55,677 bases of DNA, from contig JALWJX010000002.1 in the NCBI GenBank assembly GCA_026996895.1, positions 1 through 55,677 of the forward strand. The letters run 5' to 3'. The notes beneath the pieces were generated by a model. That model worked only from the letters and a program-made list of their open reading frames with translations, was not told the DNA's origin and did not search any database. A program made the translations under genes and the position numbers. Numbering within the stretch: the stretch's first letter is position 1; each line of letters starts with the position of its first letter. This document shows, one piece after another, positions 1 through 8,289 of the stretch. Source of the DNA: Candidatus Kapaibacterium sp. Its GTDB lineage: Bacteria > Bacteroidota > Ignavibacteria > Kapaibacteriales > WFXC01.

Positions 1-2
1 GC

Positions 3-419
3 TATATTCATCCCGGTAATCGATTGGGCGTTGTCGTTGAATTTAACCAGGCTCCTGCCAGCGATGAGGTAGCGCAGGGATATCGGGATATTGCGATGCA
101 AATCGCAGCGATGTCGCCGTTAGCAGTGGGTCGGGAAGATCTGGATCCGGCAGTTGTGGAGAAAGAAAAAGCAGTCTATCGGGAACAGGTACAGCAGCAG
201 GGAAAGCCGGAACATATTGCAGAGCGCATTGTCGAGGGGAAAATGAACAAATTTTATCAGGAAGTAGCGCTTATTGAACAGAGCTTTGTCAAAAATCCCG
301 ACATCACAGTGCAAAAGTATCTGGAAGAGCTTTCAGAAAAACAAGGATCGCCGGTCACTATTCGTCGGTTCTGGCGGTATCAGTTAGGTGAACAGGTAGA
401 ACAACCGGTTGAACAGTAA
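3..419 (+). CDS. tsf: Elongation factor Ts, C-terminal part (5' end outside window)
   Basis: The reading frame is open to the left edge, so the gene starts outside the window. The 138 visible residues begin with YIHPGNRLGVVVEFN, the conserved core of the EF-Ts dimerisation region, followed by the acidic/basic stretch ending in a short Glu/Gln-rich tail. EF-Ts recharges EF-Tu by GDP/GTP exchange in the cytoplasm. A strong terminator follows the stop codon, so the upstream unit (usually rpsB-tsf) ends here and pyrH starts a new one. Identification rests on the C-terminal motif and the pyrH-frr neighbourhood, which is the common bacterial order. Confidence 0.93.
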   Translation, partial: YIHPGNRLGVVVEFNQAPASDEVAQGYRDIAMQIAAMSPLAVGREDLDPAVVEKEKAVYREQVQQQGKPEHIAERIVEGKMNKFYQEVALIEQSFVKNPDITVQKYLEELSEKQGSPVTIRRFWRYQLGEQVEQPVEQ

Positions 420-498
420 CAGAGGCAGAGTGCCTTGGGGAAATGGATAGTGACAGGGCACTGTGGAAAGCAATAGCGGCAGAAGGTGCAGAGAGTAA

Positions 499-532
499 GC
501 CTCAAAAGGAGTTTTCCTTTTGAGGCTTTTTT
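499..532 (+). terminator. Intrinsic terminator after tsf
   Basis: An 11-bp perfect stem (GCCTCAAAAGG with CCTTTTGAGGC) around a 6-nt loop is followed by six T. It separates tsf from pyrH. Seen directly in the sequence. Confidence 0.9.
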
Positions 533-557
533 GTTTGAATAGCAGAAGGAAAGTTCA

Positions 558-1274
558 ATGGCGATGAAATACCGAAGAATTTTGCTCAAGCTGAGCGGGG
601 AAGCATTATTGGGAGATCGAGATTATGGGATTGATCCGCAGATGTTGCGGTATCTGGCAGGGGAGATTAAAACCGTCTATGAACAGGGGGTGCAAATTGG
701 CATCGTGATTGGTGGAGGGAATATTTACCGTGGCATTCACGCTAAGGAGCAGGGCATTGATAAGGTCACGGGTGACTATATGGGAATGCTGGCGACCGTT
801 ATCAATGCGCTGGCGTTGCAGAATGTTCTGGAGAAGCATCAGATACCAACCCGTCTACAGACAGCGATTATGATGCAACAGATTGCAGAGCCGTTTATTC
901 GGCGGCGTGCCATTCGGCATCTGGAGAAAGGACGCATTGTATTATTTGGTGCCGGGACGGGCAGCCCCTATTTTACGACCGATACAGCGGCGTCGCTGCG
1001 CGCTATCGAGATTAATGCGGAAGTCATTATTAAAGCCACCAAAGTCGATGGAGTTTATGACGCTGATCCGCTGAAGGTTGCGACGGCGAAGAAGTTCGCC
1101 ACTATTACGTATGAAGAGGTTTTAAAGCTGGGACTTCGGGTGATGGATCTTACAGCGATAACGCTGGCAAAGGAGAACGGCATTCCTATCGTCGTTTACA
1201 ATCTGCAAAATCCCGGGGATCTTCTGCGAGTAGTGCAGGGTGAATCTGTGGGAACAACAGTCGTAGCAGCATAG
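558..1274 (+). CDS. pyrH: UMP kinase
   Basis: A 238-residue amino-acid-kinase-fold enzyme that phosphorylates UMP to UDP with ATP in pyrimidine nucleotide synthesis. The N-terminal KLSGEAL motif, the GGGNIYRG glycine loop (about residues 51-58) and the C-terminal [11 protein letters not shown] segment are all diagnostic of the bacterial hexameric UMP kinase. Length is normal for the family. The ATG at 558 is preceded by AAGGAAAG at a good distance; a second in-frame ATG lies two codons later and cannot be excluded. It heads a run with frr, grpE and dnaJ. Confidence 0.97.
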   Translation: MAMKYRRILLKLSGEALLGDRDYGIDPQMLRYLAGEIKTVYEQGVQIGIVIGGGNIYRGIHAKEQGIDKVTGDYMGMLATVINALALQNVLEKHQIPTRLQTAIMMQQIAEPFIRRRAIRHLEKGRIVLFGAGTGSPYFTTDTAASLRAIEINAEVIIKATKVDGVYDADPLKVATAKKFATITYEEVLKLGLRVMDLTAITLAKENGIPIVVYNLQNPGDLLRVVQGESVGTTVVAA

Positions 1275-1308
1275 TCCATTGAAGTAAGATAAAAGCGGAG
1301 ACAGACCA

Positions 1309-1869
1309 ATGCCAGTACAGGAAATTTTTCAGGTTGGCGAAGATCACATGCGCAAGAGCGTCGAGCATTTCCATATGGAATTGCAGAAAATCCGGACGGG
1401 GCGTGCTACTCCAGCGTTGGTGGAAGAGCTCAAAGTGGAATATTACGGAACCCAGGTTCCGTTGCAGCAGATAGCAACCATTACGGCACCGGATCCTCAC
1501 ACGCTGTTGATCCAGCCGTGGGATAAGACTTCCCTTGGAGCGATTGAAAAAGCAATTCTGGAATCAGAATTGGGCTTAAATCCCGCAAATGACGGCACGG
1601 TTATTCGAGTTCCTATTCCACCATTGACGGAGGAGCGACGGCACGAAATTGTCAGGCTGTGTCGGAAGTTAGCAGAAGAAGCACGCATAGCGGTTCGGAA
1701 CATTCGCCGCCATATGTTGGATCAATTGCGGAAGCTGGAAAAAGAGGAACATATGTCGGAAGATGAACGACGGCGGGCAGAGCAGCAGGTGCAAAAGTTG
1801 ACCGATCGGTATATCGAGAAAATCAACGAATATCTTGAGAAGAAAGAAGCGGAAGTAATGGAAGTGTAG
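1309..1869 (+). CDS. frr: Ribosome recycling factor
   Basis: A protein of 186 residues, the usual length, matching ribosome recycling factor throughout: RTGRATPALVEELKVEYYG near residues 31-50, the IQPWD segment, and the C-terminal helix with DELxxLxKDG-like spacing. With EF-G it splits post-termination ribosomes. GGAG lies eight bases before the ATG. It follows pyrH by 34 bp, the typical bacterial order, and is probably cotranscribed with it. Confidence 0.97.
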   Translation: MPVQEIFQVGEDHMRKSVEHFHMELQKIRTGRATPALVEELKVEYYGTQVPLQQIATITAPDPHTLLIQPWDKTSLGAIEKAILESELGLNPANDGTVIRVPIPPLTEERRHEIVRLCRKLAEEARIAVRNIRRHMLDQLRKLEKEEHMSEDERRRAEQQVQKLTDRYIEKINEYLEKKEAEVMEV

Positions 1870-1953
1870 CGGTGGACGATTGACAAAAATAAAGCCATTT
1901 CCTTTCACGTTGTATGCTTTGCAAAGGGCGGTAGAACAAAAGGGAGGCGAACA

Positions 1954-2601
1954 ATGCACCAAACGTCGAAAACAATTTCTGAGGAAACTTTGAAAGAAAC
2001 TTATGGAGTTGAACCGATGGAGTCAGAGCAAACAGAGCAAGCGGGGACATCCATTGATGCTCAATGGATTCAGCAGGCTGACCTCGAGGAATTGCGACAG
2101 GCGGCTTTGAAGTTGTTAGAGGAAAATCAGCGTCTTCGGCAGCAGGTCGAAGAGTTTAAGGAACTGGCAATTCGGCGAGCAGCAGAGCTGGAGAATTTTC
2201 GTCGGCGAGTTGAAAAGGAAAAAGAACAAATTGTGCGATATGCCAACGAGAAGCTGCTATTGGAACTACTTCCGTTCATCGATGATTTGCATCGAGCGGT
2301 AGAAAGTGGCAAACAGCAGCAGAATTTTGAGGCAATGATTCAGGGCATTGAGTTGATTTACTCGAAAGTGATGGGCATTCTGGAACGGTTAGGAGTCCGT
2401 CCAATTGAGACTGTTGGCAAACAATTCGATGTTGAACTTCACGAGGCATTAATGCACGTGCCACACGAAGCTCCGGAAGGACAGATTGTGCAGGAAATTC
2501 AGCGCGGGTATATGTACGGGGATAAAGTACTGCGGCACGCCAAGGTCATTACCTCGGCGGGGAAAAAGTCGAACGATCAGCCAGAGCAACAGGATTCATA
2601 A
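1954..2601 (+). CDS. grpE: Nucleotide exchange factor GrpE
   Basis: A 215-residue co-chaperone that releases ADP from DnaK. An acidic, Gln-rich N-terminal region (about 1-55) leads into the long dimer-forming coiled coil (about 55-110) and the C-terminal beta-domain, recognisable by the FDVELHEALMHVP signature and the final GYMYGDKVLRHAKV stretch. A good GGGAGG ribosome site precedes the ATG. It lies 6 bp ahead of dnaJ, so the two are one unit. No CIRCE or other heat-shock operator is evident upstream. Confidence 0.96.
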   Translation: MHQTSKTISEETLKETYGVEPMESEQTEQAGTSIDAQWIQQADLEELRQAALKLLEENQRLRQQVEEFKELAIRRAAELENFRRRVEKEKEQIVRYANEKLLLELLPFIDDLHRAVESGKQQQNFEAMIQGIELIYSKVMGILERLGVRPIETVGKQFDVELHEALMHVPHEAPEGQIVQEIQRGYMYGDKVLRHAKVITSAGKKSNDQPEQQDS

Positions 2602-2607
2602 GCATCG

Positions 2608-3756
2608 ATGACCGAATACAAGGACTACTACGCTATTCTGGGTGTTTCCCGGACGGCAACCGTGGAAGAAATCAAACGTGCTTATCGCCGTTTGGCGCTC
2701 AAATATCATCCCGATCGGAATCCGGGGGATAAAGCAGCAGAGGAGAAATTTAAAGAGATTACGGAAGCTTACGAGGTGTTGAGTGATCCGGAGAAGCGTG
2801 CCCGCTACGATCGGTTTGGAACCGCTGGAACGCGCTTCGGGCAACGCCAGACAGTGGATGATATCTTTTCTGCCTTTTCTGACATCTTTAGCGGTACGAT
2901 TTTCGAGGATTTCTTCCACGGTACCCATCAGCAACGGCGGCAGACGCGACCTATGGGTGAGCCTGGGGAGGATCTGCGCGTCACGGTGCAGTTGACGCTG
3001 GAAGAAATTGCCCAGGGGACAGAGAAAACAATCGAGTACGAGCGGTGGAAAGTGTGCCCGCAATGCTACGGGAGCGGCGCCCGAAGCGGCGGGTATGCAA
3101 CCTGTCCCACCTGTCACGGTACCGGCGAGGTTCGAACGGAATCCCAATCAATCTTTGGTCGATTTGTGAATATTACGGTTTGCCCGCAGTGTCAGGGAAC
3201 AGGCAGCGTTATTCGGGATCCGTGCAGCCACTGTGAAGGTACCGGTCGAGTTCGGGGCAAAACAACAATTACGGTGAAGATTCCAGCAGGAATTCGATCT
3301 GGGCAATATATCCCTGTGCGCGGGAAGGGGCATGCAGGAAAGCACGGCGGCGAAAGTGGAGATCTTTATGTCGTCATCGAAGAATTACCGCATCCTCTCT
3401 TTCAACGGGATGGCGATGATGTTTTCTATGATCTGGTCATCAGTTTCCCGGAAGCAGCGCTGGGTACTACCCTGGAAATTCCAACCCTCTATGGTACGGT
3501 TGAACTGGATCTCGACCCCGGAACGCAGCCGGGGACTTTGCTGCGGCTGCGCGGCAAAGGGATTCCTCATCTGCAGGGAGGCGGTATTGGGGATATGTAC
3601 ATCCGGGTCAATGTTTATGTGCCAACTCAGTTGAGCGCCCGTGAAAAAGCACTGCTCAAAGAGCTTCAGAAATGTGAGCATATTCGCCCCAATCAACAAA
3701 GCTTTCAGGAAAAAGCACGTGACTTTTTCCGAAAGATCAAAGAGGTTTTTTCTTGA
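2608..3756 (+). CDS. dnaJ: Chaperone DnaJ (type I Hsp40)
   Basis: A full-length 382-residue DnaJ. The J domain occupies residues 1-70 with the HPD motif in YHPDRN. A short Phe-rich linker (FSAFSDIF) replaces a long G/F region. Four CxxCxGxG zinc repeats run from about residue 149 to 213, followed by the C-terminal substrate-binding domains ending in GDMYIRV. It stimulates DnaK ATPase and hands over unfolded substrates. No good ribosome site is visible next to the ATG, so translation may be coupled to grpE, whose stop is 6 bp upstream. The dnaK gene is not in the window. Confidence 0.97.
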   Translation: MTEYKDYYAILGVSRTATVEEIKRAYRRLALKYHPDRNPGDKAAEEKFKEITEAYEVLSDPEKRARYDRFGTAGTRFGQRQTVDDIFSAFSDIFSGTIFEDFFHGTHQQRRQTRPMGEPGEDLRVTVQLTLEEIAQGTEKTIEYERWKVCPQCYGSGARSGGYATCPTCHGTGEVRTESQSIFGRFVNITVCPQCQGTGSVIRDPCSHCEGTGRVRGKTTITVKIPAGIRSGQYIPVRGKGHAGKHGGESGDLYVVIEELPHPLFQRDGDDVFYDLVISFPEAALGTTLEIPTLYGTVELDLDPGTQPGTLLRLRGKGIPHLQGGGIGDMYIRVNVYVPTQLSAREKALLKELQKCEHIRPNQQSFQEKARDFFRKIKEVFS

Positions 3757-3848
3757 TCTTTTGAGCATTCTTTGGTAGGTGGTAGCAGCCAATCCATCTC
3801 GTTGCAGAGAATAAACAATAGGTGCTGTATATTGCCTTGATATTCACC

Positions 3849-3867
3849 GGAAGTTTTGTATTTTTAG
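3849..3867 (+). promoter_or_regulatory. Promoter-like motif before the ComEA-like gene
   Basis: GGAAGTTTTGTATTTTTAG lies about 22 bp before the start codon. It resembles similar A/T-rich elements at 10803, 22311, 36543 and, on the minus strand, 42031 and 51569. The match is weak on its own and no -33 box is clear. Confidence 0.25.
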
Positions 3868-3888
3868 AAAACTTTTTGGAGAGCGTTG

Positions 3889-4716
3889 ATGCGCTTTTCT
3901 ATGCTGAATCTGGTACAGCAATGGTTGAAGGTGACGCGCACCGAAGCTATCGCAGCGCTGGTGCTATTGGGAGGAGCACTGGTGGGGTTGGTTCTTCGAG
4001 GCAGTCGATCGGGAGAGCAACCACAGCCGTGGCTTCAGGCGTATTTCGATAGTGTAGCGGCAGTTACTTTAACCCACAGCGTAGGAGTGGATACGGCGGG
4101 GCGAGGAGTTGCTGCTCTGATGGCAGGAGATACGCTGATCCGGGAGGCAAGCTTGTTCCCTACCAGGCGAAAAAAACAGTTGCCAGCAACCAAGATCAAT
4201 TTGAATACTGCTTCTTTTGAAGAGTTGCAGCAGCTTCCGCGAATAGGACCAGCATTGGCACGTCGCATCATTGAGTATCGCTCCCGTCATCCATTCCGCC
4301 GGATTGAAGAAATTATGCGCGTCCGCGGCATCGGGCGGGTGACCTTTGAGCGATTGCGGCCGTACATTACAGTTGGAGAAACAGAGGACGTAAAAGCGTT
4401 CGATGGAAGCAGCAGAAGGAGCCCCAATGCTGCTGGTGGAGTCGGAAGAGAGCGCCAAAGGAAAAGTCGGGGGAGCATTCCAGAACACTCCGCTAAACGG
4501 AGATCCTCGCAAATGCTCACCCAGAAAGTTGATCTGAATACGGCGACCGAAGAAGAGCTGATCCGCCTTCCCGGGATTGGACCGGTGCTGGCACGTCGTA
4601 TCATCGAGTATCGGCAGCGTCATCCGTTTCGGAACATTGAAGAAATTCAGCAGGTCAAAGGTATCGGACCCAAGAAGTTTGCAAAGTTAAAACCGTGGAT
4701 TACTGTGAACAAATAA
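3889..4716 (+). CDS. ComEA-like protein with two helix-hairpin-helix domains
   Basis: A 275-residue protein with a likely N-terminal membrane anchor (about residues 20-38, rich in Ala/Leu/Val/Gly) and two ComEA-type helix-hairpin-helix modules, one near residues 101-165 and one near 208-275. Both carry the LNTA-x-EEL-x-x-LP-x-IGP-x-LARRIIEYR signature. A basic, Ser-rich linker joins them. ComEA proteins bind incoming double-stranded DNA at the membrane during natural transformation. Two tandem modules are more than the usual single one. The ATG at 3889 is preferred over the TTG one codon upstream because GGAGAG lies five bases before it. A DNA-binding role in uptake is inferred from the domains only; no other com gene is adjacent. 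Confidence 0.8.
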   Translation: MRFSMLNLVQQWLKVTRTEAIAALVLLGGALVGLVLRGSRSGEQPQPWLQAYFDSVAAVTLTHSVGVDTAGRGVAALMAGDTLIREASLFPTRRKKQLPATKINLNTASFEELQQLPRIGPALARRIIEYRSRHPFRRIEEIMRVRGIGRVTFERLRPYITVGETEDVKAFDGSSRRSPNAAGGVGRERQRKSRGSIPEHSAKRRSSQMLTQKVDLNTATEEELIRLPGIGPVLARRIIEYRQRHPFRNIEEIQQVKGIGPKKFAKLKPWITVNK

Positions 4717-4731
4717 GAGGCAGAAGTTTCG

Positions 4732-5664
4732 ATGGAGCCGATACTGTCGCTCTTTTTAGGGCATTCTCGAACGTATGTTGCTCTCTTAGAAGATGGAGAT
4801 TCGTATCCTTCGCTGGCGTATGTGAATGCTACCAGTGATAGTGTTTTCATCAATCAGGGACAGCTACAGGGAAAGCAGTGGCTGGAAGAAGTGTTGATGG
4901 AGATTGCGGGAGCGGCTGAACAGGTGGCAATCGCATTGCCGATGGAATACGCTTTCGTTCATCACTTCCCCTATCCGGAAGAAGCTTCCGATGAAGCGCT
5001 GGAAACGCTGGTAGAAGCTGAATTACAGACGAAATTTGCTGAGTATGATCCCCGGGATCTGGAAGTACGGATTTATCCGCTGGCACCACGATCAGATCAA
5101 CGGCGGTTGGTAGCGGTTATTATTCTGGAAAAAGAAGTGATCAAAGTGCTGGAGCAGATTGCGGAAATGGCATTTGGTAAGCTGGTCCGGTATGATATTG
5201 CCCAGAATGCAGCTCATAGCGCTTTGCTGTTTAACTATCCAGAACTCAGGGAAAAAAATGCGGTTGTGGTGCATGTTCAGCAGGAGTATCTGGACATTAC
5301 CGCACTCCGACAGGGAACACCTGTGATTTACAAGTTACAGAAAACGGAGGCAGAAGTAGACCGAACGGTAGAGAGCATTCAGACAGTCCTGGAAGAAATG
5401 CTCTCGATGTATCTGCCCTTTGTAGATGCTGTTGCGGTTTTTGGCGAACAGCTTACTCGAGGTCTGTTGTCGCAGTTGCAGCAACTGGTGCACGATATGG
5501 CACCGGGCGCTCGAGCATTTCGACTCAATGCTTTTCGGCGACTGACGACAACCCTGGGAGATCGGGAGCGGGCTTACTGTGCCCGAACTGCTCATCTCTT
5601 TGTCCCGTGTATTGGCGTTGCGCTGGCGGATCAGGTACAGGAAACTGAAGTTGCAACGGTATGA
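4732..5664 (+). CDS. Hypothetical protein in the position of DUF3822, upstream of rsmD
   Basis: A 310-residue soluble protein without signal peptide or membrane segment. The opening EPILSLFLGHSRTYVALLED recalls the first strand pair of actin/hexokinase-fold proteins, and the C-terminal half contains alternating strands and helices, but I see no complete phosphate-binding motif. Many Bacteroidota carry a DUF3822 gene immediately before rsmD and coaD, and this one has the same position. The assignment is therefore mainly positional. Its stop codon overlaps the rsmD start (ATGA), so the two are translationally coupled. Confidence 0.55.
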   Translation: MEPILSLFLGHSRTYVALLEDGDSYPSLAYVNATSDSVFINQGQLQGKQWLEEVLMEIAGAAEQVAIALPMEYAFVHHFPYPEEASDEALETLVEAELQTKFAEYDPRDLEVRIYPLAPRSDQRRLVAVIILEKEVIKVLEQIAEMAFGKLVRYDIAQNAAHSALLFNYPELREKNAVVVHVQQEYLDITALRQGTPVIYKLQKTEAEVDRTVESIQTVLEEMLSMYLPFVDAVAVFGEQLTRGLLSQLQQLVHDMAPGARAFRLNAFRRLTTTLGDRERAYCARTAHLFVPCIGVALADQVQETEVATV

Positions 5665-6245
5665 GAATTACGGGTGGTATATGGCGGAGTCGGCGACTTC
5701 CGACGGGTAAGCTGCGAAAAGTACGACCGGCAACGGATCAGCAACGGGAAAGTGTGTTTAATATGCTGGGCAATCTTCTGGATTTCGAAGGCGTTTCGGT
5801 TCTGGACCTGTTCGCTGGTTCCGGGAGCTTTGGATTGGAGGCGTTGAGTCGAGGAGCTGCCTTTGCACTGTTTGTGGAACAGGATCGCGGGAACGTTCGA
5901 GTTTTGAAAGAGATCCTGAAACAATTGCAGGCAGCGCAACGCGCTCGGGTCATTGGAATGAACGTCCGCCGGTTTGTGCAGCTTCCCCGACAGCAATTTG
6001 CACCTACCGCGTTTCAGGTGGTGTTTTACGATCCTCCATATCACCAGTCCTATGGCGATGTTTTTCCATTGCTGCTGCGCTCTGGCTATGTGCAGCCGGG
6101 AAGTATTTTCGTTGTGAAACGCAGTGCTCGCTCTTCTCTGGATCCCCCGTCCTATTGCGCTGTCTATCGAAGTCGGAAGTTTGGAGACACACTGATTGAC
6201 TTGTGGCTTGTAGAAGCATCGGAAGTATTCAGCGATGAAGATTAA
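5661..6245 (+). CDS. rsmD: 16S rRNA (guanine(966)-N(2))-methyltransferase RsmD
   Basis: A 194-residue class I SAM methyltransferase. The start MRITGG-x-W-x-x-RRL-P and RPATDQQRESVFNML are typical of RsmD. The SAM-binding motif I is DLFAGSGSFGLEALSRGA (about 49-66) and the catalytic N6/N2-type motif is DPPY at 124-127. It methylates G966 in the 30S subunit. It overlaps its upstream neighbour by 4 bp and coaD by 11 bp; rsmD-coaD is a widely conserved pair. Confidence 0.95.
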   Translation: MRITGGIWRSRRLPTGKLRKVRPATDQQRESVFNMLGNLLDFEGVSVLDLFAGSGSFGLEALSRGAAFALFVEQDRGNVRVLKEILKQLQAAQRARVIGMNVRRFVQLPRQQFAPTAFQVVFYDPPYHQSYGDVFPLLLRSGYVQPGSIFVVKRSARSSLDPPSYCAVYRSRKFGDTLIDLWLVEASEVFSDED

Positions 6246-6735
6246 ACGAGCGGTGTATCCCGGTACTTTCGATCCAATTACCAATGGTCATCTGGATGTG
6301 ATCGAGCGTGCTGCACAAATTTTTGATGAAATTATCGTTTTGATTGCCAAAAATCCGGCGAAATCGCCACTGTTTGCCGAGCAGGAGCGTCTGCAAATGG
6401 TTCAGGAAGCCACGGCGCATTTACCCAATGTTACTGTGGATAGCTTCGACGGGTTATTGGTCGATTATGTACAGCGACAAAACGCCTGCGCGATCATTCG
6501 AGGACTTCGCGCCGTGAGTGATTTCGAATATGAATTCCAGATGGCGTTGATGAACCGGAAGTTAGCGCCGTCAGTCACAACGGTTTTTTTGATGCCAAAT
6601 GAAAAGTACACCTATCTGAATTCGACCATTGTGCGGGAGGTAGCACGGTATGGTGGCGATGTGCAGGAATTTGTTCCGCCTGTGGTGTGGCGTCTGTTGC
6701 AGGCAAAATTCCGAAAGGCTTCCTTTTCGTCGTGA
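6235..6735 (+). CDS. coaD: Pantetheine-phosphate adenylyltransferase
   Basis: A 166-residue nucleotidyltransferase that adds AMP to 4'-phosphopantetheine, the fourth step of coenzyme A synthesis. The HxGH-like motif is TFDPITNGHLD (His19), IIRGLR lies at about 86-91 and the ISST-x-x-R equivalent is LNSTIVREVA near residue 130. Length is normal. The ATG lies inside the end of rsmD with GGAAG ten bases before it. Confidence 0.97.
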   Translation: MKIKRAVYPGTFDPITNGHLDVIERAAQIFDEIIVLIAKNPAKSPLFAEQERLQMVQEATAHLPNVTVDSFDGLLVDYVQRQNACAIIRGLRAVSDFEYEFQMALMNRKLAPSVTTVFLMPNEKYTYLNSTIVREVARYGGDVQEFVPPVVWRLLQAKFRKASFSS

Positions 6736-6785
6736 TCGCATCCATTGATGTTGCTCGATCACCTTATCGAGCGTTCGCTGATATG

Positions 6786-8081
6786 TCACGGAGCGAGCAG
6801 CAGGTACAGAAAGCCAATCAGAAGCATTGGAATGAAACCCATTGAGGTGTAGCGGAACAGCGTCCGCGAACCTCGCAGGAGGGTAATCGCGTATTTGGTA
6901 ATGGAGTTGGTCAGCAAGGCTAAGAACACAGCGTTGCGGGCTTCAGGCAGCGGGAAGGAATGCGGGGAAAGTTTCGCCAAGGAGATAGCAACGGCATCCG
7001 TTTCAGCAAAACCGGAGATTCCCGAAAACAGGTAAACCGCCTCCAGTCCTACTTGCTTTTGCAGGATCGTAACGATGAGAGATACGGTGCCGTAGATGAC
7101 GCCGAAGGTAAGAGCACTCCCTAAGTGGAAAGGATTTTTGAGTTTCATTAAGGGTTGCGGCATAATTTTCTGGGTGCGTAGTCGGGAGGCTAATAAAAAG
7201 TAGCTAATGCCCCCTCCAGCAAGGCATACAACAAGCGTTGGGGGGACTAACTGTTGTGCCAGTGGTGGGGAAACGACAAGGACCAGCAGAAGAATACGGA
7301 TGAACATCACATAGCAGGCTAAAATGATTCCAGCCGCATATTGCACCGTAAGTTCCGGAAGCTCGCGGCTTCGCTGCGCAAATTCCCAACTGGTTGCAGT
7401 GCTGGAAGCAATACCCCCAATGAAGCCTAAAAGTAAAATGTCGCGCTGTGCCTTGCCAAATCGTAGCAGGATATACCCGATAAAGCTCAGGGAAGAGACC
7501 AGAATGACCATATACCAGAGATTACGTAAGCTCAAAGCATCGTAAGGGTCAATAGGTTGCTTGGGGAGCAGTGGGAGAATCAAAACCGTGATGACAATGA
7601 ATTTCAGGGTAGCGTAAATATCTTCCCGGGATAATTTCTGGATCAGGGTTTGAAACTGAAGTTTCAGCGACAGAATCAGAGTGATCAGGACTGCTGCAGC
7701 AATGGCGATCAGCGTGTAGTGGAAGTATACCAGCGCTCCCAGCAGAAAAGCAATGAAAATAGAGATTTCGGTGGTTGCACCAATTTCACCACGCTGCGCA
7801 AGGAGATAGTAAGAGACGGTAACGAAGAGGAGGAACCCAACAAAGCCCAGTGCAAAAATGAGGGGATGCGTATTCGCAGCGACCATTGCGGCTAAATATC
7901 CAAACAGGGTGATCAGCGGATAGGTGCGGACCCCCGCAAAGAGTTCTTCTTCCCGGGCAAAGAGTGCCTGCTCCCGTTCCAGTCCAATGAGCAAACCAAT
8001 AGCAGCCGTAATGATGATGCGTACCAGATCGCTTAATGGCGGCGAAAGTTGTTGCAACAGCTCTTCCATCTGTCCTATCAT
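6786..8081 (-). CDS. MgtC/SapB-family membrane protein with DUF4010 domain
   Basis: A 431-residue polytopic membrane protein with about eleven hydrophobic segments. The first 140 residues are an MgtC/SapB-type module, shown by GLLIGLEREQALF and GVRTYPLITLFGYLAA. The remainder fits DUF4010, with LLPKQPIDPYDALS in the linker and the conserved FAETDAVAISLAKL segment near residue 360. Proteins of this architecture are usually annotated as putative magnesium or metal transport related; the substrate is not known. It is a single gene transcribed away from mreB. Confidence 0.85.
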   Translation of the reverse strand: MIGQMEELLQQLSPPLSDLVRIIITAAIGLLIGLEREQALFAREEELFAGVRTYPLITLFGYLAAMVAANTHPLIFALGFVGFLLFVTVSYYLLAQRGEIGATTEISIFIAFLLGALVYFHYTLIAIAAAVLITLILSLKLQFQTLIQKLSREDIYATLKFIVITVLILPLLPKQPIDPYDALSLRNLWYMVILVSSLSFIGYILLRFGKAQRDILLLGFIGGIASSTATSWEFAQRSRELPELTVQYAAGIILACYVMFIRILLLVLVVSPPLAQQLVPPTLVVCLAGGGISYFLLASRLRTQKIMPQPLMKLKNPFHLGSALTFGVIYGTVSLIVTILQKQVGLEAVYLFSGISGFAETDAVAISLAKLSPHSFPLPEARNAVFLALLTNSITKYAITLLRGSRTLFRYTSMGFIPMLLIGFLYLLLAP

Positions 8082-8259
8082 TATTGAACTGCTTACGCAA
8101 CGGGATCGAATTTCAGATATCTATAGTGTTTTTCGCTACACCGGGCTAAATCAGGTTGCTCACTCACTGTTTTAAGTTATTGTTCGTTAGTTATCTTGTG
8201 GAAAATCGGGGGCGTATTGCCGGCGAAACGAAACGGGCGCAGACAGAAAGAATGAAGCA

Positions 8260-8289
8260 ATGATAAAAACGCTTTTCGGTGTCTTATGA
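8260..8289 (+). other. Possible 9-codon leader ORF coupled to mreB
   Basis: An ATG at 8260 opens a frame encoding MIKTLFGVL. Its TGA stop overlaps the mreB start codon in an ATGA arrangement. mreB itself has no recognisable ribosome site in the 15 bases before its ATG, so coupling from this tiny frame is conceivable. The frame may equally be chance. Confidence 0.25.

Noticed and set aside
3822-4052. Plus-strand frame overlapping the ComEA-like gene start
   Set aside because: It is out of frame with the ComEA-like protein, has Ser/Gly-rich low-information sequence and no ribosome site.
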